A DNA stretch of 64,000 nucleotides from Paenibacillus albus (GCF_003952225.1 NZ_CP034437.1:3220501-3284500), one strand, 5' to 3'. Numbered from the stretch's first letter, positions 1-8,949 are shown. Numbers and translations: made by a program. The notes: generated by a model from the sequence alone, not told the origin.

Positions 1-1271
1 GGCAAGAGCGGGCGAAGCAGGAGCTTGTCGAAGCGCTTGATTTTCTCGTGAAGGTGGATCAGATCTCGAAGTTCGGCATTCGTCCGCTCAAAGGCATCCT
101 TCTGACTGGTCCTCCTGGAACGGGTAAGACGCTGCTTGCAAAAGCGGCGGCACAATACACGGATTCGATCTACATTGGCGCATCCGGTTCTGAATTTGTG
201 GAGATGTATGTCGGTGTCGGCGCAAGCCGTATCCGTGACTTGTTCAAGGAAGCAAGGCAGAAAGCAGCGAAGCAGAACAAGAGCAGCGCCGTTATCTTCA
301 TCGACGAGATCGATGTCATTGGCGGCAAGCGCGATGGCGGTCAGCAGCGCGAGTACGACCAGACGCTGAACCAGCTGCTTACAGAGCTAGACGGCATTCA
401 TACGTCGGATACACCGCGCATTCTGCTCATTGGCGCAACGAACCGCAAAGAAATGCTCGACAGCGCACTGCTTCGTCCAGGGCGGTTCGACCGCCATATC
501 GGGGTAGACTTGCCGGATAAGAAAGGCCGCAATCATATTCTTAACATTCATGCGAAGAATAAGCCGCTTGATATGGAGGAAGTGAACCTCGATAAAATCG
601 CGGAAGAATCGTTCGGCTTCTCCGGTGCGCAGCTTGAGAGCGTCATGAACGAAGCTGCGATCTATGCGATGCGTGAAGATAGCGAGGCGATCAGTCAGCG
701 TCATCTGTCGATGGCGATTGACAAAGTGATGATGGGCGAGCGGACAGACCGTGAAGCGACGAAGGAAGAGCGTGAACGCGTCGCGCTGCATGAGCTGGGC
801 CATGCGATTGCCGCAGAGCTCGTCCGTCCAGGCAGTGTGTCACAGGTTGCGTTATTGCCTCGTGGACAAGCGCTAGGTTATGTGCGCCATAATCCGCAGC
901 AGGATAAGTATCTGTATACGAAAGAGTTTCTTGAAGGTCAAATTATTATTGCGCTCGGCGGTGCGGCAGCAGAAGAAATGTTCTACGGCGACCGCAGCAC
1001 AGGCTCTCGCGGCGACTTCGACCAAGCGATGAACATTGTGCGCTCGATGGTCGAGTGCGGGCTTACCGAGCTTGGTATTATCGATCAGTCGATGATGACG
1101 CCGGATAAGTGGGCATCCATCACGCGTACGATTCTGGACGAGCTGATGATCCGTGTTAAAGAGCTGCTTGAGAGCAATCGCGCAGTGTTCACGGCTTCAC
1201 TCGATGTGCTTACAGTCGAGGAAACTTTAAGCGGCGATCGCTTCCGGGAGCTGCTGGCAGAAGCGGCATAA
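1..1271 (+). CDS. FtsH-like AAA+ zinc metalloprotease (5' end outside window)
   Basis: The reading frame is open to the window edge (in frame from base 3), so the N-terminus is missing. What remains is an AAA+ module with Walker A GPPGTGKT, Walker B IFIDEID, the second region of homology and the arginine finger region (LLRPGRFDRH), followed by an M41 peptidase domain with the zinc motif HELGH and a downstream Asp in TGSRGDFD that fits the third zinc ligand. Known FtsH enzymes are membrane-bound ATP-driven proteases. This copy ends soon after the protease domain without the usual long charged tail, and its zinc motif is HELGH rather than HEAGH, so I read it as a divergent paralogue rather than housekeeping FtsH. 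Whether it has membrane segments cannot be seen here. Confidence 0.85.
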   Translation, partial: QERAKQELVEALDFLVKVDQISKFGIRPLKGILLTGPPGTGKTLLAKAAAQYTDSIYIGASGSEFVEMYVGVGASRIRDLFKEARQKAAKQNKSSAVIFIDEIDVIGGKRDGGQQREYDQTLNQLLTELDGIHTSDTPRILLIGATNRKEMLDSALLRPGRFDRHIGVDLPDKKGRNHILNIHAKNKPLDMEEVNLDKIAEESFGFSGAQLESVMNEAAIYAMREDSEAISQRHLSMAIDKVMMGERTDREATKEERERVALHELGHAIAAELVRPGSVSQVALLPRGQALGYVRHNPQQDKYLYTKEFLEGQIIIALGGAAAEEMFYGDRSTGSRGDFDQAMNIVRSMVECGLTELGIIDQSMMTPDKWASITRTILDELMIRVKELLESNRAVFTASLDVLTVEETLSGDRFRELLAEAA

Positions 1272-1316
1272 TCAACTACGGTTAGTTGGAAGATCTAATT
1301 ATTTCCAAAAAAACCG

Positions 1317-1345
1317 TTGACGCCTAATTACATGCATGATAATAT
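1317..1345 (+). promoter_or_regulatory. SigA-type promoter
   Basis: TTGACG (1317-1322), a 17-bp spacer, then TAATAT (1340-1345). Predicted transcription start is near 1352, about 90 nt before a strong terminator. Confidence 0.6.
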
Positions 1346-1351
1346 GAGTCA

Positions 1352-1445
1352 CATGATAAACAGAGTAAACTCATCGGAATAATCAAACTATCTACCGGAC
1401 CACCGGAGACCAGTGCCTATCCAAGGCGCTGCGTCTCCTTTTTTT
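1352..1445 (+). ncRNA. Candidate short transcript (small RNA or attenuated leader)
   Basis: A good promoter and a strong terminator enclose about 94 nt with no convincing reading frame. It may be a free small RNA or the 5' leader of the downstream transporter operon stopped by attenuation. The family is unknown. Confidence 0.35.
1405..1445 (+). terminator. Intrinsic terminator
   Basis: Stem GGAGAC/GTCTCC is continued by CAG/CTG and GCC/GGC pairs, and is followed by a run of seven T (1439-1445). Confidence 0.8.
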
Positions 1446-1541
1446 ATGGAATCCGCCTGGTTGACCAGAGGTTCTTGCAAAAGGTTTTGGGGATATCCGT
1501 ATGGTATTCGAGATGATTAAAGCGTCGACTGGTTACCCAGA

Positions 1542-1573
1542 GACACAACATGAACGAACATGTTGTGTCTTTT
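1542..1573 (+). terminator. Perfect 11-bp hairpin upstream of the lplB-type gene
   Basis: GACACAACATG (1542-1552), loop AACGAA, CATGTTGTGTC (1559-1569), then TTTT and a T-rich stretch. It ends about 12 bp before the Shine-Dalgarno of the next gene, so transcripts from upstream must read through it. This suggests either isolation of the operon or attenuation. Confidence 0.65.
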
Positions 1574-1601
1574 ATTATTTTCTAGGAAGGGAGCATCTAC
1601 G

Positions 1602-2591
1602 ATGGAATTCGTTGACAGCGAGCCAGCTCTCAATGAGGCTGCGCTGCAAAAAACCGCAGTTCGACCGCCGGAGCGCGTCCGCAAAAGAGCAAGCCTGTTC
1701 AGATACATCTGGTTTAACCGTTATCTGTACATCATGCTGGTTCCAGCGCTGGTCTACTATCTGATTTTCCACTACATCCCGATGTACGGAGCGATCGTTG
1801 CTTTCAAGGATTTCAGCATTACAAAAGGAATTCTGGGCAGCGATTGGGCAGGCTTTGAGCATTTTCGCTACTTATTCTCGCAGGATAAATTTTGGGAGGT
1901 CATTAAGAACACCGTCATTATCTCATTGTACCGGCTCACCTTTGGGTTTCCCGCCCCGATTATCGCTGCATTGCTGCTCAACGAGGTCAGGGCGAAATTC
2001 TTCAAGCAGTCCATACAGACCGTGATCTATCTGCCGCATTTTATCTCGTGGGTCATACTGGGAGGCATTCTTATCAATCTGCTCTCCACGGACAGCGGTG
2101 TGGTGAACAACATCATTAAGGCGTTCGGTGGCACGCCGATTGGCTTCCTGAGCGAAGAAGCATACTTCCGAACGACCCTTGTCTTCTCAATGATCTGGAA
2201 GGAGTTTGGCTGGAACACCATCATCTACATAGCCGCTCTAGCCGGAATCAGCCCGCATTTGTACGAAGCGGCGGTCATCGACGGGGCAAATCGCCTTCAG
2301 CGGCTGCTCTATCTCACGATTCCGCTAATCAGAAGCACCATCGTGCTCATTCTTATTCTTCGGCTGGGCGGCATTATGGAAGCGGGCTTCGAGCAAATCT
2401 TCGTGCTTTATCATCCTGGCGTATATCGCGTCTCGGATATTATCGACACTTACGTGTACCGGATTGGCTTAACGGATGGCAGATTCAGTCTTGCGGCGGC
2501 GGTCGGGTTGTTTAAATCATTGATCAATTTCACGCTGCTCGTGCTGGCCAACTGGCTTTCCCGGAGATTGGGAGAACAAGGCGTGTACTGA
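1602..2591 (+). CDS. lplB: Carbohydrate ABC transporter permease, LplB type
   Basis: A 329-residue membrane permease of the LplB/UgpA-like group. A basic N-terminus (about residues 1-30) precedes six predicted membrane segments, and the EAA loop is visible in EAAVIDGANRLQRLLYLTIP. The ATG at 1602 follows AGGAAGGGA (1586-1594); more upstream in-frame starts lack a ribosome site. It is the first gene of permease-permease-binding protein, the usual order for oligosaccharide importers of this class in Bacillales. No ATPase gene follows, so it probably shares a general MsmX-type ATPase encoded elsewhere. The sulfatases downstream suggest a sulfated substrate, which is inference. Confidence 0.88.
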   Translation: MEFVDSEPALNEAALQKTAVRPPERVRKRASLFRYIWFNRYLYIMLVPALVYYLIFHYIPMYGAIVAFKDFSITKGILGSDWAGFEHFRYLFSQDKFWEVIKNTVIISLYRLTFGFPAPIIAALLLNEVRAKFFKQSIQTVIYLPHFISWVILGGILINLLSTDSGVVNNIIKAFGGTPIGFLSEEAYFRTTLVFSMIWKEFGWNTIIYIAALAGISPHLYEAAVIDGANRLQRLLYLTIPLIRSTIVLILILRLGGIMEAGFEQIFVLYHPGVYRVSDIIDTYVYRIGLTDGRFSLAAAVGLFKSLINFTLLVLANWLSRRLGEQGVY

Positions 2592-2605
2592 TACGGAGGG
2601 AGATT

Positions 2606-3472
2606 ATGCATTACACAAGCAGGGCAGGAAAGCTGTTCGATGCGTTCAATATTGGATTTCTGGCGATTGTAGCCATCGTAACGGTATATCCTTTCTGGGA
2701 TACGTTCGTTGTGTCCATCATTCCGCTGGAGGAGTACCTTGGATCGAGTATTCATTTTTTTCCTAAAAAGGTCACCTTCGAGGCTTACAGCTACTTATTC
2801 TCGATGAGCGAGCTGTGGACGTCATACGGAGTAACGCTATTCGTCACGGTCGTAGGCACGGCGATCAGCATGTTCCTTACAGTGACGGCAGCCTATGCGC
2901 TTTCGAGGCCAGGTCTGAAAGGAAGCCGAGTGATTATGTTTCTCTTCGTGTTTACGATGATGTTCAGCGGCGGCATCATTCCGACCTATCTGGTTGTCAA
3001 GAACCTCGGCATGATGAACACGGTGTGGGCGTTGATTTTCCCGAGCGCTCTGGCTACTTATAACCTGATTATTATGAAAAATTTCTTCAACGCGCTGCCG
3101 GACGGCTTGGTCGAAGCGGCCCGAATCGACGGGTGTAACGATCTGAGAATTCTGTACAAGATCGTCATTCCGTTGTCGCTGCCGGCCATCTCCACCATCA
3201 CTCTCTTTTATGCGGTTACCCGATGGAACGAGTTCTTCAATGCGATCTTCTTCATCAGCGATAAGGAGCTATGGCCGCTGCAGCTGTTCTTGCGCAGCAT
3301 GCTGTTCGAGAACGAATCCTCCTATTCGGGAGGCGGCGACAACGCATTTCTACTCGGGCCGTCCATTAAGATGGCGACGGTTATGGCCGCTTCCATTCCG
3401 GTCATGCTCATCTATCCGTTCTTCCAGAAGTATTTCACCAATGGCGTGTTGATTGGAGCAGTCAAGGAGTAA
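2606..3472 (+). CDS. lplC: Carbohydrate ABC transporter permease, YtcP/LplC type
   Basis: A 288-residue partner permease with about six membrane segments and an EAA loop (VEAARIDGCNDLRILYKIVI). The ATG is preceded by ACGGAGGG with 14 bp between genes, so it is co-translated with the first permease. The late region (SSYSGGGDNAFLLGPSIKMA) and the conserved C-terminus (KYFTNGVLIGAVKE) are characteristic of YtcP/LplC proteins. It would form the membrane channel with the upstream permease and receive substrate from the lipoprotein encoded next. Confidence 0.88.
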   Translation: MHYTSRAGKLFDAFNIGFLAIVAIVTVYPFWDTFVVSIIPLEEYLGSSIHFFPKKVTFEAYSYLFSMSELWTSYGVTLFVTVVGTAISMFLTVTAAYALSRPGLKGSRVIMFLFVFTMMFSGGIIPTYLVVKNLGMMNTVWALIFPSALATYNLIIMKNFFNALPDGLVEAARIDGCNDLRILYKIVIPLSLPAISTITLFYAVTRWNEFFNAIFFISDKELWPLQLFLRSMLFENESSYSGGGDNAFLLGPSIKMATVMAASIPVMLIYPFFQKYFTNGVLIGAVKE

Positions 3473-3510
3473 TTCCTTCACTATAAAAAAATCAAGCAGG
3501 AGGCAGAGAA

Positions 3511-5124
3511 ATGAATCATTGGAGAGAGAAAACAACAAAAAAATGGGTGGTCTTGGCAGTAGCTGCAGCGCTAATTGTAACAGCAGGCTGCTCGAATAAG
3601 TCGGATGGGAATGCGAAGGAAACCAGCAGTAACGCTGCGGTTTCGAATTCCAGTGCCGATTCCAGCTCAAAATCCAATTCCAATTCCAAATCTGAAGAAC
3701 CGTATGAGCTCACTTATTTAACAACGGGCGACCAAGGGGCGAAGCCGCTTGTACCGAACGATCGCATTATTGCGGAGATTAACAAGCGGTTGAACATCAA
3801 GCTGACGATTAAGATCGCGCCTGAATTTTCGTACGACAAGATTAACGTAGCCATTGCAAGCGGTGATCTTCCTGACGTAGTGACGACGCAGTATCCTTCC
3901 TCCTCTGTCTCGGATTGGATCAAGGAAGGCATTCTGCTTCCGCTGAACGATTACTTTGATAAGCTTCCTACGATTAAAGCTAAGCTCGATAACGGCTTGC
4001 AGTGGACGGCGGTAGACGGAAAATATTACGGATACCCGTTCGTGAGCGGAATGGAGAAGTCGAATTACACCGTTCAATTCCGCCAGGACTGGCTGGATAA
4101 GCTCGGCCTTGCGGCTCCGAAAACGTTGGATGAGTTTGAATCTACGCTGAAAGCCATCGTGGAGAAGGATCCTGACGGCAACGGCAAGGCTGACACCTTT
4201 GGCTACATAACGAATAAGCCGGTTCCCGGTGACGCCCTGACTGCATTCGATTTCGTGCTGTATGCGTATGGACTTCCTGATGCGGATTATGTTCTGAATG
4301 ATAAAGGTGAGGTCATTCCCCGCTTCGAGCACCCGGCCTTCAAGCAAGGTATTGAGGAGCTCCGCAAATGGTACAGTGAAAAGTTGATCGATCCAGAATT
4401 TATTCTGTATGACCGACCGGCGAAGGAACAAAAGTTTTTCCAAAGCAAAGCGGGCGTTATGGATGGACCATTGTTCCGCCACGTGAGCCGTATTGAAGGA
4501 AGCCTGAAGCAGGTCAATCCGAATGGCGTGCTTGGGTACGCACCGCCGCCGGCTGGTCCAGATGGTAAGCAAGGGATGGCTACGCGTCCGAAAACAGCGT
4601 TGTTCACAGCGGTCACTAACAAGGCGAAGAATCCCGAGAAGGCAGCGGAGTTCATCGAATTCATGCTGTCGAAGGAAGGCCGCGACCTGCTTCAGCTCGG
4701 CATCGAAGGCATCCACTATACGAAGCAAGGGGACAAAATCACTTACAATGAGGCGGAACGCGAGAAAGACGGATTTGCCCCGAATGGCTGGGCTCATCCG
4801 CTTGCATGGGGTAACGTGACTTGGCCGATTGATGAGGACTACTTGCCTCAAACGGAGCTGAATATTGATCGTGCCAAGGATTCAGTTAAAGTCGCATCGC
4901 AATACTTCGTGCCGAATCTCATTACTCGCAAGACGGATGCAGAAATCGAATACGGCAAAGCGGTCAATGAAGTGTACAACCAATATTTTGTGGACCTCTT
5001 GAAGGGCAAGATTGATGTCGATAAAGGAATCGCTGAGCTCGGAGAGAAATGGCGTCAGGCAGGCGGTAATGAAATTCTGAAATCGGTTAATGAAGAGTAC
5101 AAGAAGCAAGGCACAACCAAATAA
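3511..5124 (+). CDS. Extracellular solute-binding lipoprotein, LipO/LplA type
   Basis: A 537-residue lipoprotein. Residues 1-26 form a signal peptide with a lipobox ending at Cys27 (VTAGC), followed by a Ser/Asn/Lys-rich linker (about 28-65) and a large bacterial type 1 binding-protein fold. It should be anchored outside the membrane and feed the two permeases upstream. Ribosome site AGCAGGAGG precedes the ATG. The LipO/LplA family binds oligosaccharides; the ligand here is not evident from sequence. The three sulfatases and the FGE on the same strand make a sulfated saccharide plausible. Confidence 0.87.
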   Translation: MNHWREKTTKKWVVLAVAAALIVTAGCSNKSDGNAKETSSNAAVSNSSADSSSKSNSNSKSEEPYELTYLTTGDQGAKPLVPNDRIIAEINKRLNIKLTIKIAPEFSYDKINVAIASGDLPDVVTTQYPSSSVSDWIKEGILLPLNDYFDKLPTIKAKLDNGLQWTAVDGKYYGYPFVSGMEKSNYTVQFRQDWLDKLGLAAPKTLDEFESTLKAIVEKDPDGNGKADTFGYITNKPVPGDALTAFDFVLYAYGLPDADYVLNDKGEVIPRFEHPAFKQGIEELRKWYSEKLIDPEFILYDRPAKEQKFFQSKAGVMDGPLFRHVSRIEGSLKQVNPNGVLGYAPPPAGPDGKQGMATRPKTALFTAVTNKAKNPEKAAEFIEFMLSKEGRDLLQLGIEGIHYTKQGDKITYNEAEREKDGFAPNGWAHPLAWGNVTWPIDEDYLPQTELNIDRAKDSVKVASQYFVPNLITRKTDAEIEYGKAVNEVYNQYFVDLLKGKIDVDKGIAELGEKWRQAGGNEILKSVNEEYKKQGTTK

Positions 5125-5147
5125 CGATAGAAATGGAAACGGCTGAT

Positions 5148-6479
5148 ATGAACAAAAGAAGCGATCGTCCGAATGTCATTGTTTTTTTCACCGATCAGCA
5201 GCGCTGGGACACGACGGGTGTCCATGCGAATACGCTCGATTTAACGCCGAATTTCGACCGTATGGCCCGTTCGGGGACTGATGTGCATCAATCCTTTACG
5301 TGTCAGCCGGTTTGCGGCCCAGCGCGTTCTGCCATGCAGACCGGCTTGTATCCGACGACAATCGGATGCTATCACAACGGAATCGCGCTGCCGGAAGGAA
5401 CACAAACGTTAGCGCATCATTTTCGCGGAGCGGGCTATCGGACCGGCTATATCGGCAAATGGCATCTAGCCGGCGAAGAGCCCGTACCAGCCAACCAAAG
5501 AGGCGGCTACGAGTACTGGCTTGCTGCCAACGGCCTAGAGCACACGTCGGACTCTTACCGAACGGTCGTCTATGATGAACTGAATCGTCCGGTTCAGCTG
5601 CCGGGCTATCGAGTTGATGCGCTGACAGATGCTGCAATTCGCTATATAGATGAGAACAAAGAGGAGCCTTTCTTTCTCTTCGTCTCCTATATTGAACCTC
5701 ATCAGCAAAATCATCTCGATAATTATCCAGCGCCGGACGGTTACCGGGAACGTTATCGCGGAGCGCCGCTTCCTCCGGATCTCGCAGCGCTTGGAGGAAG
5801 CGCGCATCGGCATTACGCAGGATACTGCGGCATGGTGAAGCGGCTCGACGAAGCGCTTGGAAGGCTGCTGGATGCCTTGAAGAGTTTGTCGCTGCAAGAC
5901 AATACCATCGTCCTGTACACGTCGGATCATAGCTGCCATTTCCGGACGAGGAACCAGGAGTATAAGCGTTCACCTCACGATAGTTCAATACGGGTGCCGA
6001 CAGCGATTCAAGGTCCTGGCTTCACGGGCGGCGGTCAGATTCGCCAGCTCGTCAGCTTAATCGACTTGCCTCCGACACTGCTGGATGCAGCGGGGCTCGA
6101 CGTTCCTTCCGAGATGCAGGGAAGATCCATTCTCCCGCTGCTGCATGGCAGCGGTAAGGCAGATTGGCCGGAGGAGGTCTTCGTTCAAATTAGCGAAGAC
6201 CATGTCGGCCGAGCCATCCGTACGGACCGTTGGAAGTACGCGGTGACAGCACCGGAGAAGGACGGCTGGAAGGACGCAGGATCGGATATCTACGTGGAGG
6301 AATTCTTGTATGATCTGCAGGCCGATCCAGATGAATTGTTTAACCTCGCAGGGATTCCCGCACACCGGGACAACGCTTCGCGCCTAAGGGAGCAGCTGCT
6401 GAGGAGAATTCAGGAGGCGGAAGGCAAGTCTCCTACTATCCTTCCGGCGCAAGAACGGGAATGGCCAAGAGGTTATTAA
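5148..6479 (+). CDS. Sulfatase 1 (cysteine type)
   Basis: A 443-residue alkaline-phosphatase-fold sulfatase. The metal-binding start VIVFFTDQQRWD is followed by C-G-P-A-R, the C-x-P-x-R signature whose Cys (codon at 5313) is converted to formylglycine. A second metal site is in YTSDHS. There is no signal peptide, so it should act in the cytoplasm on imported substrate. The ATG at 5148 is preferred (GGAAACGG upstream); an in-frame ATG at 5133 is possible but has no ribosome site. It lies 23 bp after the binding-protein gene. The exact substrate cannot be read from sequence. Confidence 0.85.
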   Translation: MNKRSDRPNVIVFFTDQQRWDTTGVHANTLDLTPNFDRMARSGTDVHQSFTCQPVCGPARSAMQTGLYPTTIGCYHNGIALPEGTQTLAHHFRGAGYRTGYIGKWHLAGEEPVPANQRGGYEYWLAANGLEHTSDSYRTVVYDELNRPVQLPGYRVDALTDAAIRYIDENKEEPFFLFVSYIEPHQQNHLDNYPAPDGYRERYRGAPLPPDLAALGGSAHRHYAGYCGMVKRLDEALGRLLDALKSLSLQDNTIVLYTSDHSCHFRTRNQEYKRSPHDSSIRVPTAIQGPGFTGGGQIRQLVSLIDLPPTLLDAAGLDVPSEMQGRSILPLLHGSGKADWPEEVFVQISEDHVGRAIRTDRWKYAVTAPEKDGWKDAGSDIYVEEFLYDLQADPDELFNLAGIPAHRDNASRLREQLLRRIQEAEGKSPTILPAQEREWPRGY

Positions 6480-6526
6480 TAGCTAGCAGGACTAATATTC
6501 TTAATGATAAGTGAGGAGAATGCGCT

Positions 6527-7453
6527 ATGACTGAAACAATTGTATCCGCGGAACGTCCCCGTCAAATTCCGGATCGAGGCATTAAGGGAGGTCCTCGAAT
6601 CATCCGCCGGCTGCCGGAAGGAGTGGAGGAGCAGCCTTATGAGCTGTTTCAAGTAAAGCCTTACGGTCCTCTCATTGGTGCGGAAATCGAAGGCATCGAT
6701 CTTCGCAATCCCGTAACGCCGGAGCTTCAAAAGGAGTTAAATCGCGCGCTGTTGGAGTGGAAGGTGATCTTCTTCCGTAATCAGGACATTACGAGCGAGC
6801 AGCAGCAGTCTTTCGCCCGCCTGTGGGGAGAACTGGAGACGCATCCATTTCTGCCGCAAGGAACTTCGGATGAAGTCGTTCGCTTCGCTAAGGATGACAA
6901 AAAAGCCGGTTACGAGAACAACTGGCACTCCGACGTAAGCTGGCGGTTGACGCCTGCGCTTGGAGCGGTTCTGCGCGTGACGGAGGCACCTGCTCTAGGC
7001 GGAGAAACCTTATGGTCGGATCAAGGTGCTGCATACGACAACCTGCCCGATGAGATTAAAGAGCGAATTGACGGACTCACTGCCATTCATGATTTTACCC
7101 ATGTGTTTGGCGTGCGACTCTCCGATGAGGAATTGCTGATCCGCCAAAAGGAGTTTCCGGCTGCCGAGCATCCAGTTGTACGTATCCATCCGGAGACAAG
7201 GAGAAAGACGCTGTACGTCAATCCAAACTTTACTGTGCGGATCGTCGGCTTGGAGCAAGAGGAAAGCGAAGCGCTTCTCTCTTACTTGTTCCGTCATTCG
7301 CAGCTGCCCGAGTTTCAGGTCCGCTTCCGCTGGGAAGCGAACTCCATTGCATTCTGGGATAACCGCGCCACGCAGCATTACGCGAATTCGGATTATTACC
7401 CGAACCGCCGCGTAGCGGAGCGAGTGGCGATCGTAGGCGATCGACCTTATTAA
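6527..7453 (+). CDS. TauD/TfdA-family 2-oxoglutarate and Fe(II)-dependent dioxygenase
   Basis: A 308-residue TauD-fold oxygenase. The iron ligands are visible as the HSD motif (WHSDVSW, about residue 134) and the distal His in FWDNRATQHYA (about residue 284), followed by the Arg-rich 2-oxoglutarate-binding end RRVAERVAI. Known relatives cleave taurine, other sulfonates or alkyl sulfates, releasing sulfite or sulfate. Its position between two sulfatase genes supports a role in sulfur release from an organosulfur compound, but other TauD relatives act on non-sulfur substrates. The ATG follows GTGAGGAGAATG. A hairpin terminator follows the gene. Confidence 0.8.
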   Translation: MTETIVSAERPRQIPDRGIKGGPRIIRRLPEGVEEQPYELFQVKPYGPLIGAEIEGIDLRNPVTPELQKELNRALLEWKVIFFRNQDITSEQQQSFARLWGELETHPFLPQGTSDEVVRFAKDDKKAGYENNWHSDVSWRLTPALGAVLRVTEAPALGGETLWSDQGAAYDNLPDEIKERIDGLTAIHDFTHVFGVRLSDEELLIRQKEFPAAEHPVVRIHPETRRKTLYVNPNFTVRIVGLEQEESEALLSYLFRHSQLPEFQVRFRWEANSIAFWDNRATQHYANSDYYPNRRVAERVAIVGDRPY

Positions 7454-7462
7454 GAAGAGATG

Positions 7463-7489
7463 AGCCCGCGAGCGTACGCGGGCTTTCTT
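7463..7489 (+). terminator. Hairpin after the dioxygenase gene
   Basis: AGCCCGCG (7463-7470) pairs with CGCGGGCT (7477-7484), followed by TTCTT. The T-tract is short, so partial read-through into the next sulfatase gene is likely. Confidence 0.55.
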
Positions 7490-7517
7490 CACGATCATGG
7501 ATGGGAGGAAGAATCAG

Positions 7518-8918
7518 ATGAGTGGGCCGAAGAAGAAACCGAATTTGTTGTTTATCCTTATCGACGACATGGGCTGGAAGGACCTTGGCTGTTACGGCAG
7601 CACTTTCTATGAAACGCCGCATCTGGACCGGCTTGCTTCAGAGGGGATTCGATTTACGGACGCCTATGCTGCCGCTCCGGTCTGTTCGCCTACAAGGGCA
7701 AGTATCATGAGCGGCAAATATCCGGCGAATGTCGGCGTGACCAACTGGATCGGCGGCCAGACAGCCGGTAAACTGATTGATGCGCCGTACATCCGACATC
7801 TCCCGCTTCAGGAGAAAAGTGTGGCTTCCGCATTAAAGGAGCATGGCTATCAGACCTGGCATGTGGGCAAATGGCATCTGGGCGGGGAAGACCACTATCC
7901 GGACAAGCATGGCTTTGACGTTAACATTGGCGGCTGCAGCTGGGGAATGCCTCTGAATGGCTTCTTTAGCCCGTACGGTATTGAGACTCTCGAGGAAGGT
8001 CCGGAGGGTGAATACTTGACCGACAGGCTGACGGACGAGGCGATTCGGCTAATCCGGCAAAATGAAAATGACGAGACGCCGTTCTTCTTGAATTTGTGGC
8101 ATTATGCGGTGCACATCCCGATTGAAGTCAGCGCAGAGCTCACCGAGCGTTTCGCGGCCAAGGCTAGAGCGCTAGGTCTGGACCGACTCGAAGCTTTTGC
8201 GGAAGGAGAGCCGTTCCCATGCGAGCATAAACAGCACCTGCGGGTGCAGCGGCGAATTATTCAGTCCGATCCCGCGTATGCGGCGATGGTCTATAACCTC
8301 GATTGGAATATAGGCCGACTAATAGAAGCTTTGGAAGAGACGGGGCAGCTGGAAGACACGGTCATTGTATTCACGTCCGATAACGGCGGCTTGGCAACGG
8401 CTGAAGGATCGCCGACCTGCAACAGCCCGCTTCAGGAAGGCAAAGGCTGGATGTACGAAGGAGGCGTGCGGGAACCGCTCATCGTTCGTTGGCCAGGCGC
8501 AGTGAAGCCGGGCAGCGTCAGCGAGACACCTGTGACAAGCCCGGACTTCTATCCGACCCTGCTCGAGTTGGCAGGAGTTGACCAGCTGCCGGAGCAGCAT
8601 GAAGACGGCGTTAGTTTTGTGCCTTTATTAAGAGGTGAGGAAAGTCTGGAGCGGGACGTATTGTTCTGGCATTACCCTCATTACGGCAATCAGGGAGGGA
8701 CGCCGGGGTCGTCGGTGAGGGAAGGGGATTACAAGCTCATCGAATTCTTCGAGGATGGGCGCTTAGAGCTGTACAACTTAAAAGAGGATCTGTCGGAAGA
8801 GCACAATCTGGCTGGTGAGCAGCCTGAGCTTGCGGAGCAGCTGCACTGTAAGCTTCGCGATTGGCGTGAGCGGATTGAGGCGAAGATTCCGGAGGTTAAT
8901 CCGGCGTTCAGCCGTTAA
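7518..8918 (+). CDS. Sulfatase 2 (cysteine type, arylsulfatase A-like)
   Basis: A 466-residue sulfatase. It begins with the metal-binding LLFILIDDMGWKDLG and carries C-S-P-T-R-A-S-I-M-S-G-K-Y, the full canonical formylglycine signature (Cys codon at 7683). The second metal site is FTSDNGG, and HVGKWHLGG supplies the conserved Lys/His pair. No signal peptide is present. The start at 7518 is chosen because GGGAGGA (7502-7508) sits at correct distance; the ATG at 7497 lies upstream of that site. This is the most canonical of the three sulfatases and the clearest client of the FGE gene 31 bp downstream. Confidence 0.87.
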   Translation: MSGPKKKPNLLFILIDDMGWKDLGCYGSTFYETPHLDRLASEGIRFTDAYAAAPVCSPTRASIMSGKYPANVGVTNWIGGQTAGKLIDAPYIRHLPLQEKSVASALKEHGYQTWHVGKWHLGGEDHYPDKHGFDVNIGGCSWGMPLNGFFSPYGIETLEEGPEGEYLTDRLTDEAIRLIRQNENDETPFFLNLWHYAVHIPIEVSAELTERFAAKARALGLDRLEAFAEGEPFPCEHKQHLRVQRRIIQSDPAYAAMVYNLDWNIGRLIEALEETGQLEDTVIVFTSDNGGLATAEGSPTCNSPLQEGKGWMYEGGVREPLIVRWPGAVKPGSVSETPVTSPDFYPTLLELAGVDQLPEQHEDGVSFVPLLRGEESLERDVLFWHYPHYGNQGGTPGSSVREGDYKLIEFFEDGRLELYNLKEDLSEEHNLAGEQPELAEQLHCKLRDWRERIEAKIPEVNPAFSR

Positions 8919-8949
8919 CGCTCACTTACTGCAGGCAGGAGGGTATTCG

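Larger units (their letters stand above)
1272..1601. other. 330-bp intergenic stretch with promoter and two hairpins
   Basis: No credible gene. It contains a near-consensus SigA promoter (1317-1345), a strong intrinsic terminator (1405-1445), and a second perfect hairpin (1542-1569) just before the ribosome binding site of the next gene. No known riboswitch core was recognised. Confidence 0.7.

Noticed and set aside
1403..1418. GGAGACC motif resembling the B12 box of a cobalamin riboswitch
   Set aside because: The rest of the conserved core (GGUGAA, CCCGCAACUGU) is absent, and the bases form the terminator stem.
3718..4851. Long minus-strand open frame (377 codons) opposite the solute-binding protein
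   Set aside because: It mirrors the codon pattern of a clearly conserved plus-strand gene; no ribosome site, no recognisable domain.
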